DNA of 64,000 nt, taken from Mucilaginibacter_A sp964251965 (lineage in GTDB: Bacteria; Bacteroidota; Bacteroidia; Sphingobacteriales; Sphingobacteriaceae). The notes under the pieces were generated by a model, which was given only the letters and a program-made list of their open reading frames with translations, was not told the DNA's origin and ran no database searches. Below are positions 9,404-17,274 of this stretch, one piece after another (position 1 is the first letter of the stretch; every line of letters begins with the position of its first letter). The position numbers and the translations under genes were made by a program. The stretch covers positions 682,001-746,000 of the forward strand of contig CAXULQ010000001.1 in the NCBI GenBank assembly GCA_964251965.1, in the 5' to 3' direction.

Positions 9404-9466
9404 ATTGAGCTGTAGCAAAACTTGTTTTAGATCTTTCCAGTAGAAATAACATCTTCTATTTTTAAA

Positions 9467-10072
9467 ATGAAAAATGTAATTTTCTTAGTGTTGATGTTAA
9501 ATGTATTAAGCTGCAAAGCGCAGGAAAAAGTTACTAAAGTTCCATTAAAAAAAATGGAAGAACTCAACGGGCAGAAAATAAGTAACTTTCATCTCCTATT
9601 CTTAAAAGATGAAATAAACTTTACTAAGCCAAATGGAGACGAAGTAAGACAAATAGAAGACAAGGATACTTATATCGAATATATCAGTAATAAAGAAACT
9701 CCTTTTAATACCGTAAATGTATTTTACAAACATACATGTGCGTTAAAAGCTACAGCTGAAATGTTTTATGGTTTCTCAATAGGAGTTACTAAAGAGTATG
9801 ATCAAAAAGGGATTTTGATCAAGGAAACGAACAATGATGAGCCGTTTAAATTTACAATTGAAGCTTTGGCACAGAAAGTAAAAGAGGAGTTTCACATAGA
9901 TGTTTTGAAGAATACTATTGGTGTTTCTATAAATAGAACTACAAATCCTGTTCCCACATATCACTTCGCTTATCCTGTAATTGAAGGAGATTCAGGATGG
10001 TTAAATATTGTGGTATTTGATGGAATTACCGGTTCTGTAACAGGTAAAAGTTCTGTCAAAAGCACTGACTAA
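9467..10072 (+). CDS. Hypothetical lipoprotein
   Basis: 201 residues. The start MKNVIFLVLMLNVLSCKAQ is a short lipoprotein signal peptide with a lipobox-like VLSC (Cys about 16). The mature part is mixed alpha/beta, rich in Lys and Glu, with no motif I recognise. The G+C content looks lower than in the preceding gene. It is 63 bp downstream of the PAP2-like gene and faces pcm. Function unknown. Confidence 0.65.
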   Translation: MKNVIFLVLMLNVLSCKAQEKVTKVPLKKMEELNGQKISNFHLLFLKDEINFTKPNGDEVRQIEDKDTYIEYISNKETPFNTVNVFYKHTCALKATAEMFYGFSIGVTKEYDQKGILIKETNNDEPFKFTIEALAQKVKEEFHIDVLKNTIGVSINRTTNPVPTYHFAYPVIEGDSGWLNIVVFDGITGSVTGKSSVKSTD

Positions 10073-10111
10073 ATTAACTTTTACCAACATCTGTTTTTCT
10101 AACTTCCATCA

Positions 10112-10780
10112 CTACCAAGCCTGATCGCCAACCAGCGGCACAAACCTAAAAGTATCTAAACTTACTTTTTCGTAATCTTTTTCGCTTACGCGGAGGATGG
10201 TAGTCATTAACTGGCTTTTTTCATCTCCAACGGGAATTACCAGCAAACCACCAATCCGAAGTTGCTTCAACAAAATTTCGGGGATAAAAGGAGCACCGGC
10301 CGTAACTAAAATTTTATCATAAGGTGCGTTTGCAGGAATGCCGTTAGAACCATCTCCGCAGAAAAAATGCGCATGATAACCCATATATGGCAGTACTTTT
10401 ATCGTGCGTTCGTAGAGTTTTGCCTGCCGCTCAATGGTAAAAACTTCGGCACCAAGTTCTAACAAAATGCAGGTTTGATAACCGGAACCTGTCCCGATTT
10501 CCAACACTTTATCTTTTGGCCGGATGTGCAATAATTCTGTTTGATAAGCAACGGTATAAGGTTGGGAAATGGTTTGCCCATCGCCAATCGGGAAAGCAAT
10601 ATCGCGGTACGCCTGGTTCCAAAACGTTTCGTCGAAAAAATAATGGCGCGGCACTTTTGCCATTGCTTCCAGCACTTTGCGGTCGCTTATTTTTTTTACT
10701 TCTTCCAGAAACTTCACCAATTGTTTCCGCGCGCCTTTTTCCCGGTAATTATCCACAAACTTGTAAGCCATGCTTTGCAA
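10112..10780 (-). CDS. pcm: Protein-L-isoaspartate O-methyltransferase
   Basis: Methylates isoaspartyl residues so that aged proteins can be repaired. 222 residues, the normal size. The SAM-binding motif I is VLEIGTGSGYQTCILLELGAEVFTIER (about residues 95-121), preceded by the substrate loop GDGQTISQPYTVAYQTELL and followed by GDGSNGIPANAPYDKILVTAGAP (post-I/II). The start could also be MAYKF three codons downstream of the first Met. Confidence 0.95.
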   Translation of the reverse strand: MQSMAYKFVDNYREKGARKQLVKFLEEVKKISDRKVLEAMAKVPRHYFFDETFWNQAYRDIAFPIGDGQTISQPYTVAYQTELLHIRPKDKVLEIGTGSGYQTCILLELGAEVFTIERQAKLYERTIKVLPYMGYHAHFFCGDGSNGIPANAPYDKILVTAGAPFIPEILLKQLRIGGLLVIPVGDEKSQLMTTILRVSEKDYEKVSLDTFRFVPLVGDQAW

Positions 10781-10837
10781 AGATATTTTTTAGGAAATAA
10801 TATCGGGATTTTTATCCAAATTTAAATCGAACTAAAA

Positions 10838-10849
10838 ATGCTTCTTTTA
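10838..10849 (-). repeat. 12-mer repeat, single copy
   Basis: ATGCTTCTTTTA between the divergent pcm and modA genes, ending 21 bp before the modA start. It is therefore inside the presumed promoter region or leader of modA. Confidence 0.75.
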
Positions 10850-10870
10850 TAAGCAAAAAAATCAGCTAAA

Positions 10871-11647
10871 ATGAGATCGACAAGCCTTCAACATAAAAAA
10901 TACCTGGTAAAAGCAGTATGGCTTGGATTAACTTTCCTGCTGTTTCCATTTTATATTGCTGCACAAAATTTAAAAGTTGCTGTTGCCGCAAATTTACAAG
11001 GCGTAATTAAAGTGCTGCAAAAAGATTTCGCCGGTAAAACAGGAATTGAGATTGAACCGATTGTAGGTTCTTCCGGCAACTTATCCAACCAAATTAAAAA
11101 CGGTGCGCCTTTTGATGTTTTTTTGTCTGCGGATATCGCTTTCCCCGAAGATCTGTACAAAGCAGGTTTTGCGACTGCCAAACCCATCGTTTATGCTTTA
11201 GGCAGTTTAATTATTTGCAGCAATCAAAACCTAAACTTAAACAATTGGGAAAAGTTGCTGCAAAGCGATCAGATTAAAAAAATCGCTTTGGCCAACCCAG
11301 CAACTGCGCCGTATGGAAAAGCAGCAGCAGAGGTTTTGCAACGAAAAGCTATCCTGCAAAAAATCCAGCCTAAAATTGTTTATGGCGAAAGCATCGCCCA
11401 AATAAATATTTACCTTACTACCGGCGTTGCGGATGTTGGTTTTACGACCGAAGCTTTAATCAGCGATGCGGCCAACAAGCAGAAATTGTATTGGAAAAGG
11501 ATCGACCCGAAATTGTACCAGCCAATTGAACAAGGCATGGTCATTTTAAAACATGCCGAAAAAAAAAAGCAGGCCGATCAGCTTTTTAAATATATGCAAA
11601 GTGCTTCTGCCCGGACTATTTTGAAGAAATATGGTTACCGCATTTAA
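10871..11647 (+). CDS. modA: Molybdate ABC transporter substrate-binding protein
   Basis: 258 residues with a signal peptide (hydrophobic residues 15-33, cleavage near IAAQN). The mature protein has the ModA signatures LKVAVAANLQGVIKVLQKDFAGKTGIEIEPIVGSSGNLSNQI (oxyanion-binding Ser near the N-terminus and in GSSG), GAPFDVFLSADIAFPEDL and GVADVGFTTEALI. It captures molybdate or tungstate in the periplasm. It is the first gene of modABC, 12 bp before modB. A one-mismatch copy of the dispersed 12-mer (TAAAAGCAGTAT) lies at 10908-10919 inside the signal peptide. Confidence 0.95.
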   Translation: MRSTSLQHKKYLVKAVWLGLTFLLFPFYIAAQNLKVAVAANLQGVIKVLQKDFAGKTGIEIEPIVGSSGNLSNQIKNGAPFDVFLSADIAFPEDLYKAGFATAKPIVYALGSLIICSNQNLNLNNWEKLLQSDQIKKIALANPATAPYGKAAAEVLQRKAILQKIQPKIVYGESIAQINIYLTTGVADVGFTTEALISDAANKQKLYWKRIDPKLYQPIEQGMVILKHAEKKKQADQLFKYMQSASARTILKKYGYRI

Positions 11648-11659
11648 TTAAAACATACT

Positions 11660-12337
11660 TTGACAGATTGGTCTCCCATTTGGCTTACTTTAAAACTGGC
11701 GGTAATCAGTACTTTTATTTTGCTGGTTTTCGGTTTGCCCGTCGCTTATTGGCTTTCAAAAGGCCGTTCTGTTTTTAAAATTATTTTAGAAGCCATTTTT
11801 ACCATGCCTTTAGTTTTGCCGCCATCCGTTTTGGGTTTTTATTTGCTGCTGGCTTTTAGTCCGCAGCAAGGTTTGGGCAAATGGCTGTTACAGCATTTTA
11901 ATTTACAATTGGTTTTTTCTTTTGAAGGATTGGTGCTCGCTTCGGTTATTTACAGTTTGCCGTTTATGATCAGTCCTGTGAAATCAGCTTTGCAGCAATT
12001 ACCCGTTTCGTTGGCACATGCTTCTTTTACCATGGGAAAATCAGAACGGCAAACCTTTTTTCGGGTATTGCTGCCAAATATTCGCGCTTCATTGTTAACG
12101 GCTACCGTGATGACTTTTGCGCATACTTTAGGCGAGTTTGGTGTAGTGCTGATGATCGGCGGCAATATTCCCGGCGTTACCCGAATGGCTTCCATCGCAA
12201 TTTATAATGCTGTGGAAAACATGGACTATAAAAGCGCCAATGTTTATTCGCTGGTGCTGTTTAGTTTTACTTTTATTTTGGTGACTGCTGTTTTTATCTA
12301 CAATAAATTTGCTGCTAAAAACCTGCCGAATGATTAG
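11660..12337 (+). CDS. modB: Molybdate ABC transporter permease
   Basis: 225 residues starting from a TTG codon, five to six membrane spans. The ABC permease EAA loop is visible as HASFTMGKSERQTFFRVLLPNIRASLLTA (about 116-145), followed by HTLGEFGVVLMIGGNIPGVTRMASIAIYNAVE, typical of ModB. It transports molybdate with ModA and ModC. An exact 12-mer repeat at 12018-12029 encodes the HASF residues at the start of the EAA loop. The stop overlaps the modC start. Confidence 0.95.
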   Translation: MTDWSPIWLTLKLAVISTFILLVFGLPVAYWLSKGRSVFKIILEAIFTMPLVLPPSVLGFYLLLAFSPQQGLGKWLLQHFNLQLVFSFEGLVLASVIYSLPFMISPVKSALQQLPVSLAHASFTMGKSERQTFFRVLLPNIRASLLTATVMTFAHTLGEFGVVLMIGGNIPGVTRMASIAIYNAVENMDYKSANVYSLVLFSFTFILVTAVFIYNKFAAKNLPND

Positions 12338-12962
12338 CATCAACGTTGAAAAAAAGTTAAACACGTACCAAGGCAAACACGTGCTCAAGGTTTTTTTGGA
12401 GATGGAAACCGGTGGCCTGACCAAAATTTCAGGTCCTTCCGGCGCCGGGAAAACTACTTTTTTAAATATTATCGCCGGTTTAACTACTGCCGAAGAAGGA
12501 AAAATTGTTGTTGATGATGAAATCTGGCTGGATACTTCTTCCAAAACCAACTTTTCCCCGCAAAAAAGAAAGACCGGTTTTGTGTTCCAGCATTATGCGC
12601 TTTTTCCCAACATGACGGTGCAGCAGCAACTGGAATATGCCACATCCGACCAAAATTTTATCGAGGAATTACTGGATTTTGGTCGCTTAACGCCTTTTAT
12701 CAAACATAAACCGGCACAACTTTCGGGCGGGCAACAACAGCGTTTGGCAATTTTGCGCGCATTGGCCATCAAACCAAAAGTTTTATTAATGGACGAACCG
12801 TTTTCGGCTTTGGACCTTAAAACTAAAACCAATTTAATAGAAGAATTAAAGATTTTGCTGGATATCAGCAGCATCAGTACGATTATTGTGAGCCATAATC
12901 TTCACGAATTAGAAAGTTTGCCCGGACAGGAAATTATGATTGGGGAAGAGGAAAACGAATAA
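12330..12962 (+). CDS. modC: Molybdate ABC transporter ATP-binding protein
   Basis: I choose the ATG at 12330 (MISINVEKKL), which overlaps the modB stop, over the longer frame from 12309; this gives 210 residues. All ABC motifs are present: Walker A GPSGAGKTTF, Q-loop FVFQHYALFPNM, signature LSGGQQQRLAILRAL, Walker B VLLMDEPFSALD and the switch His in SHNLHEL. At 210 residues it lacks the C-terminal MOP/TOBE molybdate-sensing domain of the E. coli-type ModC, so feedback by that domain is unlikely. It faces the molybdopterin-fold protein with no gap. Confidence 0.95.
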   Translation: MISINVEKKLNTYQGKHVLKVFLEMETGGLTKISGPSGAGKTTFLNIIAGLTTAEEGKIVVDDEIWLDTSSKTNFSPQKRKTGFVFQHYALFPNMTVQQQLEYATSDQNFIEELLDFGRLTPFIKHKPAQLSGGQQQRLAILRALAIKPKVLLMDEPFSALDLKTKTNLIEELKILLDISSISTIIVSHNLHELESLPGQEIMIGEEENE

Positions 12963-13469
12963 TTACGGGACTTGCGAAACAATTACTTTGCTAAGGTTAT
13001 GCAAATATCTCCTGCCGGTTTTAAAATCCATCATCGAAACCATTTGGATATTTTCCGGCAGTTGTGCTGCTTTTACACCGTTTTTTTCCATCACAATATA
13101 AACCTGGTCGCCAACTGGTGTGTTGTACAATTCGTTCCAGGAATAAACCACTTTGTAATCATCCGCACCAGAAAAAACAAAATAAAGCTGACTTAACAGT
13201 TTCGGGCTGTTAACTGCAAAAACGGTATGGCTTAAAACATCTTTTAGCAAAACGCCTTTCAACGCTTCGTCCTGGTGTTTAAATTCGCCTAAATGGTTAG
13301 TTACTTTCAAACTTCCGATATCTTTTAACGGATATTGCTGCAAAGAATCTATAGTCATCGTTGCCGTTTTATTTACTTTCCCGGTAATCAAAAAACTCTT
13401 TGTCGGTTTAAGAGTTTCCTGTGCAAAAGCAGAAGCCGACAGGAAAACCAAAATGATAAATTTGTACAT
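12963..13469 (-). CDS. Exported molybdopterin-fold (SUOX-like) protein
   Basis: The frame is open further upstream, but MYKFIILVFLSASAFAQ at 13469 is a clean signal peptide, so I start there (168 residues). The mature part resembles the oxidoreductase molybdopterin-binding (sulfite-oxidase) fold: ITGKVNKTATMTIDSLQQYP, KGVLLKDVLSHT, YFVFSGADDYKVVYSWNELY and a C-terminal LPENIQMVSMMDFKTGRRYLHNLSKVIVS. The invariant cofactor Cys of true sulfite oxidases is not evident. It is convergent with modC, and the shared molybdenum theme supports the call. It may be a ligand-binding relative rather than an enzyme. Confidence 0.7.
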   Translation of the reverse strand: MYKFIILVFLSASAFAQETLKPTKSFLITGKVNKTATMTIDSLQQYPLKDIGSLKVTNHLGEFKHQDEALKGVLLKDVLSHTVFAVNSPKLLSQLYFVFSGADDYKVVYSWNELYNTPVGDQVYIVMEKNGVKAAQLPENIQMVSMMDFKTGRRYLHNLSKVIVSQVP

Positions 13470-13578
13470 ACACAAAGTAAAAAGCTTTTTAATTAAACAC
13501 GAAATATTTTTAAAAACATAACGACGCTTATTTTTTAGCTGAAACAATCTAAACAGCAGGAAGTTAATTTTAAACAAA

Positions 13579-13848
13579 ATGAGCGAAACGTTGATTAAAA
13601 TACTTGGGCTGCTGGCGGGTGCCTGTACTTCTTCTGCATTAATTCCGCAGGTGGTTACCACTTACAAAAAGAAAAAAGCCAGCGACGTTTCCATCTTTAT
13701 GTTTATCGTAATGCTTACCGGCAACGTTTTGTGGGTTTTTTATGGCTTTATAAAAACGGATTGGGCAATCATCATTACTAATTTATTTACGGTTGCCTTA
13801 AATATCATCATGCTTGTTTTTAAAGTGAAGTATAAGAAAAATGAATAG
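13579..13848 (+). CDS. SemiSWEET sugar transporter (PQ-loop)
   Basis: 89 residues with three membrane spans (about 6-24, 41-59, 66-83). The PQ-loop motif is in SSALIPQVVTTYKKKKASDVS (Pro-Gln at about residues 24-25), and the second helix has the conserved Trp/Asn pattern GNVLWVFYGF. SemiSWEETs act as dimers that move sugars down a gradient. It is divergent from the molybdopterin-fold protein. Confidence 0.9.
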   Translation: MSETLIKILGLLAGACTSSALIPQVVTTYKKKKASDVSIFMFIVMLTGNVLWVFYGFIKTDWAIIITNLFTVALNIIMLVFKVKYKKNE

Positions 13849-13915
13849 CATAATCTGATAATTTCGCCAATTGGATTAAACACCGGCAGAGACAAACCCG
13901 TTGTTTATTAAAAGA

Positions 13916-13945
13916 TTGACAAAGAAAAAAAATATATTAAGTTTG
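13916..13945 (+). promoter_or_regulatory. Bacteroidota-type promoter
   Basis: TTG at 13916-13918 and TAAGTTTG at 13938-13945 fit the Bacteroidota sigma-A pattern (TTTG near -33, TAnnTTTG near -7) with 19 bp between the elements. Initiation should fall a few bases on, practically at the ATG at 13950, so the transcript of the small membrane protein may be nearly leaderless. Confidence 0.55.
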
Positions 13946-13949
13946 TATT

Positions 13950-14081
13950 ATGGAAGCACACGAAGAGCATCACCACGAAGAAGAACATTATGTTATTGGT
14001 TTAATCCCAAGCATTATTTTTTTAGTTGCATTGGCTATTGTTGTCGTTTGGTATTCTATCCATTCTTCAACGCCGCAATAA
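13950..14081 (+). CDS. Small single-pass membrane protein, 43 residues
   Basis: This short gene begins MEAHEEHHHEEEHY, an acidic and His-rich head, and continues with one strong hydrophobic helix (VIGLIPSIIFLVALAIVVVWY) and a short tail SIHSSTPQ. It is flanked by a good promoter 5' and a strong terminator 3', which makes it a real transcription unit. The shape (charged head, single helix, about 40 residues) is like small accessory subunits of terminal oxidases, but there is no oxidase gene here and I do not assign a function. Confidence 0.7.
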   Translation: MEAHEEHHHEEEHYVIGLIPSIIFLVALAIVVVWYSIHSSTPQ

Positions 14082-14098
14082 AACAAACAGGTTACTTT

Positions 14099-14144
14099 AA
14101 AGCCCTTATCAACCTAAATATTTTAAGTTGATAAGGGCTTTTTA
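14099..14144. terminator. Rho-independent terminator
   Basis: A 15-bp perfect stem, AAAGCCCTTATCAAC with GTTGATAAGGGCTTT, around a 14-base loop and followed by a T-run. It follows the small membrane protein gene and faces the end of the minus-strand gene ending at 14182, so it may act for both. Confidence 0.9.
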
Positions 14145-14169
14145 TTGAAACAGGAATTTAGTACAGTAA

Positions 14170-14190
14170 AAACAGTAAATTTTACTGTTT
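14170..14190. repeat. Perfect palindrome at gene end
   Basis: AAACAGTAAA-T-TTTACTGTTT, ten-base arms around one base, overlaps the last codons and stop of the acidic small protein. It may serve as a 3' hairpin. Its TAAAAACAGTAA part resembles the TAAAAACAGTAT variant of the dispersed repeat. Confidence 0.5.
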
Positions 14191-14397
14191 GATATTGCGG
14201 CCTTCTTCTAAATCCTCGTCCTTTTCTTTGCTGTCAGTTTTGGCGGTACCGTAATTTAAAGTAAAAGAAGGTTCCGCAGCTTGTACGGCATCGTTAATTC
14301 TGTCCAATTCCTGGTTGTCGTTTGGCGTAGTTTGGTCCAAGCCGTCGTCATTGCTTTCATCAGGACCGTTTGCGGCGTTATTTTCTGTCAGGCTCAT
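14182..14397 (-). CDS. Small acidic, probably disordered protein
   Basis: 71 residues, almost entirely hydrophilic, rich in Asp, Glu, Asn and Gln, without hydrophobic core or signal peptide. The central part (ELDRINDAVQAAEPSFTLNYGT) is the least charged. It is not a family I can name. It is divergent from the DUF481-like barrel gene across about 130 bp. Confidence 0.6.
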   Translation of the reverse strand: MSLTENNAANGPDESNDDGLDQTTPNDNQELDRINDAVQAAEPSFTLNYGTAKTDSKEKDEDLEEGRNIKQ

Positions 14398-14525
14398 ATT
14401 ATTTTTGTTTTTATAAAGATTAAAGCTATTAAAAATCAGATTGTTTTAAGCGGAAGTATTGAAAATAAAACGGCTTACCTTAAAAACCAATTTTGGTTAT
14501 TCGCGGTTCATTAAAAATTTTGTTG

Positions 14526-15257
14526 ATGAATAAATTGATGCTTCTTTTAGCGGGTATATTTTTGTTTACTGCTGCCCGTGCCCAGTTTAATGATTCTACA
14601 CATTACCACGCCAGTTATGCTTCTGCCGGTTCTATCAATAAAACCAACGATGGCAGTTCTTATTTGCTCAACAACGCCTTTAAATTCAATATTAAAAACA
14701 AGCACAACACTTTAAATTTTAACAATAACTGGGTTTACGGCCGTTCTAACAGCAACCTTACCAACAATGATTTTTCTTCTTCCCTGGATTTTAACCTCGA
14801 TAGCAAATTGCCGCATTTTTACTATTGGGGTTTGGCCAATTACAATACCAGTTTTTCCTTAAAAATAAATAACCAGTTACTGGCCGGTTTAGGTGCAGCA
14901 TACGATATCATCAATAAAAAAAATGCGGTTTTAAATTTAAGCGACGGCATTTTGTATGACATGAGCGACCTGTACCTTAGCAGTACCCAAAACGATGTTT
15001 ACCAAACTTATCGAAATTCTTTCCGGTTAAATTTTCGTTTTGTAATTTACGACCTGCTTATTGTTGATGGCAATAATTTTCTGCAAAATTCCCTACAAAC
15101 CCAAAGTGATTATATTATCCGTTCTAACACAAACCTGTCTGTAAAATTGCGTAAATGGCTGGCTTTCACCACTTCTTTCAACTATAACCGCTTAAACCGA
15201 ACGCATAGTCAAAACTTGCTTTTAAATTATGGACTTACTGCCGAGAAATACTTTTAA
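14526..15257 (+). CDS. DUF481-like outer-membrane protein
   Basis: I start at the ATG at 14526, whose product begins MNKLMLLLAGIFLFTAARAQF, a clean signal peptide; the frame is open from 14493. The 243-residue protein is a run of amphipathic beta strands (NNAFKFNIKNKHNTLNFNNNW, FYYWGLANYNTSFSLKINNQLLAGLG, AFTTSFNYNRLNRT) ending YGLTAEKYF with a C-terminal aromatic, all typical of DUF481-type small barrels. Function unknown. An exact copy of the dispersed 12-mer at 14538-14549 encodes the MLLLA core of the signal peptide. Confidence 0.75.
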   Translation: MNKLMLLLAGIFLFTAARAQFNDSTHYHASYASAGSINKTNDGSSYLLNNAFKFNIKNKHNTLNFNNNWVYGRSNSNLTNNDFSSSLDFNLDSKLPHFYYWGLANYNTSFSLKINNQLLAGLGAAYDIINKKNAVLNLSDGILYDMSDLYLSSTQNDVYQTYRNSFRLNFRFVIYDLLIVDGNNFLQNSLQTQSDYIIRSNTNLSVKLRKWLAFTTSFNYNRLNRTHSQNLLLNYGLTAEKYF

Positions 15258-15274
15258 CACTATTTTTTAGGTGA

Positions 15275-15286
15275 TAAAAGAAGCAT
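15275..15286 (+). repeat. 12-mer repeat with extended flank
   Basis: TTTTTTAGGTGATAAAAGAAGCAT; the TTTTAGGTGA extension is shared with the right-hand copies at 39311 and 40833. It lies just after the DUF481-like gene. The rest of the 350-bp space to 15608 holds a promoter and a long leader (see next entries). Confidence 0.75.
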
Positions 15287-15389
15287 CGATAAAAACTACT
15301 AAAATTCTCAGTGTTTCAATTTTACAATCTACAAACCGAGTTATGCAATACGAACAGCATTTTTCTTACTGATTAAAGCTGCTAATTTG

Positions 15390-15397
15390 TATATTTG
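15390..15397 (+). promoter_or_regulatory. Candidate -7 element with long 5' leader
   Basis: TATATTTG matches TAnnTTTG. No clear -33 TTG is seen at the right distance. If used, it gives a leader of about 200 nt before the small basic protein at 15609. Long structured leaders are characteristic of cold-shock mRNAs. Confidence 0.4.
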
Positions 15398-15608
15398 CAC
15401 CACGGATTATAAACACGCTAATCTCTCGTTAATGCCTGCTGGTCTGTTTTAAAATGATCAGGATTCAAATTTCTTCTGCCTATTTACCGTTCTCCGCAGG
15501 AAATTAAATTTTTATTGGTATCCGGTTTTTGTACTTGCAATCAGTATAATTCCTCCGGGACAAAGCCAAAACAGGTAAAACCAGTGTTTAGTTTAAATTG
15601 ATAAAAAC

Positions 15609-15800
15609 ATGGCAAAATCGCAGGCAACTTTCATGAAGAAGCAACTTGAAAAGAACAGACAAAAAAAGAAAGAGGACAAGGAACAGCGTAAGCAAGAGCG
15701 CCAGCAAAATTCTACCACCGGCGACCTTGAAAACATGATGGCTTATGTTAACGAGTTCGGAGAAATTACTTCTACTCCTCCAGAACCAAAAAAAAGATAA
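15609..15800 (+). CDS. Small basic protein of the Bacteroidota cold-shock type
   Basis: 63 residues: a Lys/Arg/Glu-rich helical head (FMKKQLEKNRQKKKEDKEQRKQERQQN) and a conserved tail DLENMMAYVNEFGEITSTPPEP. From memory of the family, this is the region that precedes the cold-shock domain in many Bacteroidota Csp-annotated proteins; here it stands alone and stops before any cold-shock fold. The long leader and the strong terminator fit a separately regulated mRNA. Binding RNA is an inference. Confidence 0.7.
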   Translation: MAKSQATFMKKQLEKNRQKKKEDKEQRKQERQQNSTTGDLENMMAYVNEFGEITSTPPEPKKR

Positions 15801-15825
15801 ACTCTTTTTATTGCTTAAAACTTTT

Positions 15826-15878
15826 AGTCCGGCAACAAAGCATTCTAATTTGAAGCTTTTGTCCGGACTTATTTTTTG
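15826..15878 (+). terminator. Rho-independent terminator
   Basis: AGTCCGG(CA)ACAAAGC pairs with GCTTTTGTCCGGACT, then TTATTTTTTG. It follows the small basic protein and precedes the MFS gene. Confidence 0.88.
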
Positions 15879-15914
15879 TCCGTATTTTTCCTCCGAAAAA
15901 CTTTCTGAAAAAAG

Positions 15915-17069
15915 ATGACACAAGCGGCAAATGCGTTAAAAACCCCAAAAACCATCCGGATTGCCACAGCCGTATTTTTCTTTATTTCCGGTTTTGGTTA
16001 TGCAACCTGGGCTTCTCGTATTCCAACCCTTCAACAAAAATTACACTTAAACGAAGCAGGCTTAGGTGCTGTACTTTTTGCTTTGCCCGCCGGGCTGATG
16101 CTTACTTTACCGGTTACTGGCTGGTTGTTGAGCAAATTTAGCAGCAATAAAGTAATGTTCGTTGGCACAATCTGTTTTAACATAATGCTGGCCTTGCTGG
16201 GTTTTACCACACAAGTTTGGCAATTAGTGCTGGTTTTATTTTGCTTTGGTTCTTCGCGTAATTTGATGAACATTTCTGTTAATGCACAGTCTGTAGGCGT
16301 GCAGGCTTTATACAAACGTTCCATCATTACAACTTTTCATGGTATTTGGAGTACTGCAGGTTTCGCGGCCGCGGCTTTAGGTTATTTAATGGTTGCCGGA
16401 AAAATTTCTCCGTCTTATCATTTTCTGATCGTTGGTATTCTATTGGTTTTGATTGCTTTTTACTTTTTTTCCGGCACATTATATCAGCAGCCAGAAAAGC
16501 AGGAACGTAAACCGGGCTTTGTTTTACCAGACAAATCGTTAGTTAAATTTGGGCTGATTTCTTTCGCTTCGATGGCCTGCGAAAGCACGATGTACGATTG
16601 GAGTGCCATTTATTTCCATAAAGAAGTGCATGCTTCTGCTGCCGTTGCTACGGTCGGTTTTGTAGTTTACATGGTTGCCATGATGACTGGCCGCTTTTTT
16701 GGCGACCGTTTGGTTAATCGGATTGGCATTAAACCAATGCTCACTTACAGCGGACTGTTTATTTTTACAGGCATGTTGCTGGCGGCTTTATTTCCGGTTG
16801 CGCTTGTTGCCGGTTTTGGTTTTATCCTGGTTGGTTTTGGCGTTGCCTGCGTAGTGCCGCTGGTGTTTAGTATCGCCGGGAAATCTAAAACTTTAAGCAG
16901 CGGTTCGGCCATTGCTTCGGTTTCAACGGTTGGTTATTTGGGGTTTTTGATGGTGCCGCCTTTGGTTGGTTTTATTGCACAGGCAGCTAATTTGCGCTGG
17001 TCGTTCGTGGTGATGGCAGCTTTAGGCGCAATGATGGTTTTTATGGTGAGTAAAGTGAAAGAGGACTGA
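15915..17069 (+). CDS. MFS transporter, YbjJ-like
   Basis: 384 residues with about twelve membrane spans. The N-terminal half has RIATAVFFFISGFGYATWASRIPTLQQKLHLNEAGLG, which is typical of the YbjJ/FucP-like branch, and the second half has the loop SMACESTMYDWSAIYFHKE and the MFS-type GRFFGDRLVNRIGIKPML (motif A-like). The substrate cannot be inferred. It appears to be a single-gene unit after the upstream terminator. Confidence 0.85.
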   Translation: MTQAANALKTPKTIRIATAVFFFISGFGYATWASRIPTLQQKLHLNEAGLGAVLFALPAGLMLTLPVTGWLLSKFSSNKVMFVGTICFNIMLALLGFTTQVWQLVLVLFCFGSSRNLMNISVNAQSVGVQALYKRSIITTFHGIWSTAGFAAAALGYLMVAGKISPSYHFLIVGILLVLIAFYFFSGTLYQQPEKQERKPGFVLPDKSLVKFGLISFASMACESTMYDWSAIYFHKEVHASAAVATVGFVVYMVAMMTGRFFGDRLVNRIGIKPMLTYSGLFIFTGMLLAALFPVALVAGFGFILVGFGVACVVPLVFSIAGKSKTLSSGSAIASVSTVGYLGFLMVPPLVGFIAQAANLRWSFVVMAALGAMMVFMVSKVKED

Positions 17070-17087
17070 TTACCATTTTTAATACGG

Positions 17088-17099
17088 TAAAAACAGTAT
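17088..17099 (+). repeat. Variant repeat TAAAAACAGTAT
   Basis: Differs from the main 12-mer only in the two central bases (AC instead of GA). It is in the 205-bp gap after the MFS gene; a degraded copy (TGCTTCTTTAT) is at about 17225. No other element was recognised in that gap. Confidence 0.5.
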
Positions 17100-17274
17100 G
17101 GGTTTATCCATACCAACGCTTTCAATTTATTAGTTTAGTTTTACAGAAACGATTGAAACTCATCTGCAAGAATTAAATTATTAAGAGTTGGATTGAAACT
17201 AACTATCATTTTAAAATTTCGCACTGCTTCTTTATATTTCTTATCAAACACTTTTAACTATATTTTGCACATTT

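Noticed and set aside
12963..13661. Longer reading of the molybdopterin-fold gene from 13661
   Set aside because: The extra N-terminus overlaps the SemiSWEET gene on the other strand and precedes a normal signal peptide at 13469.
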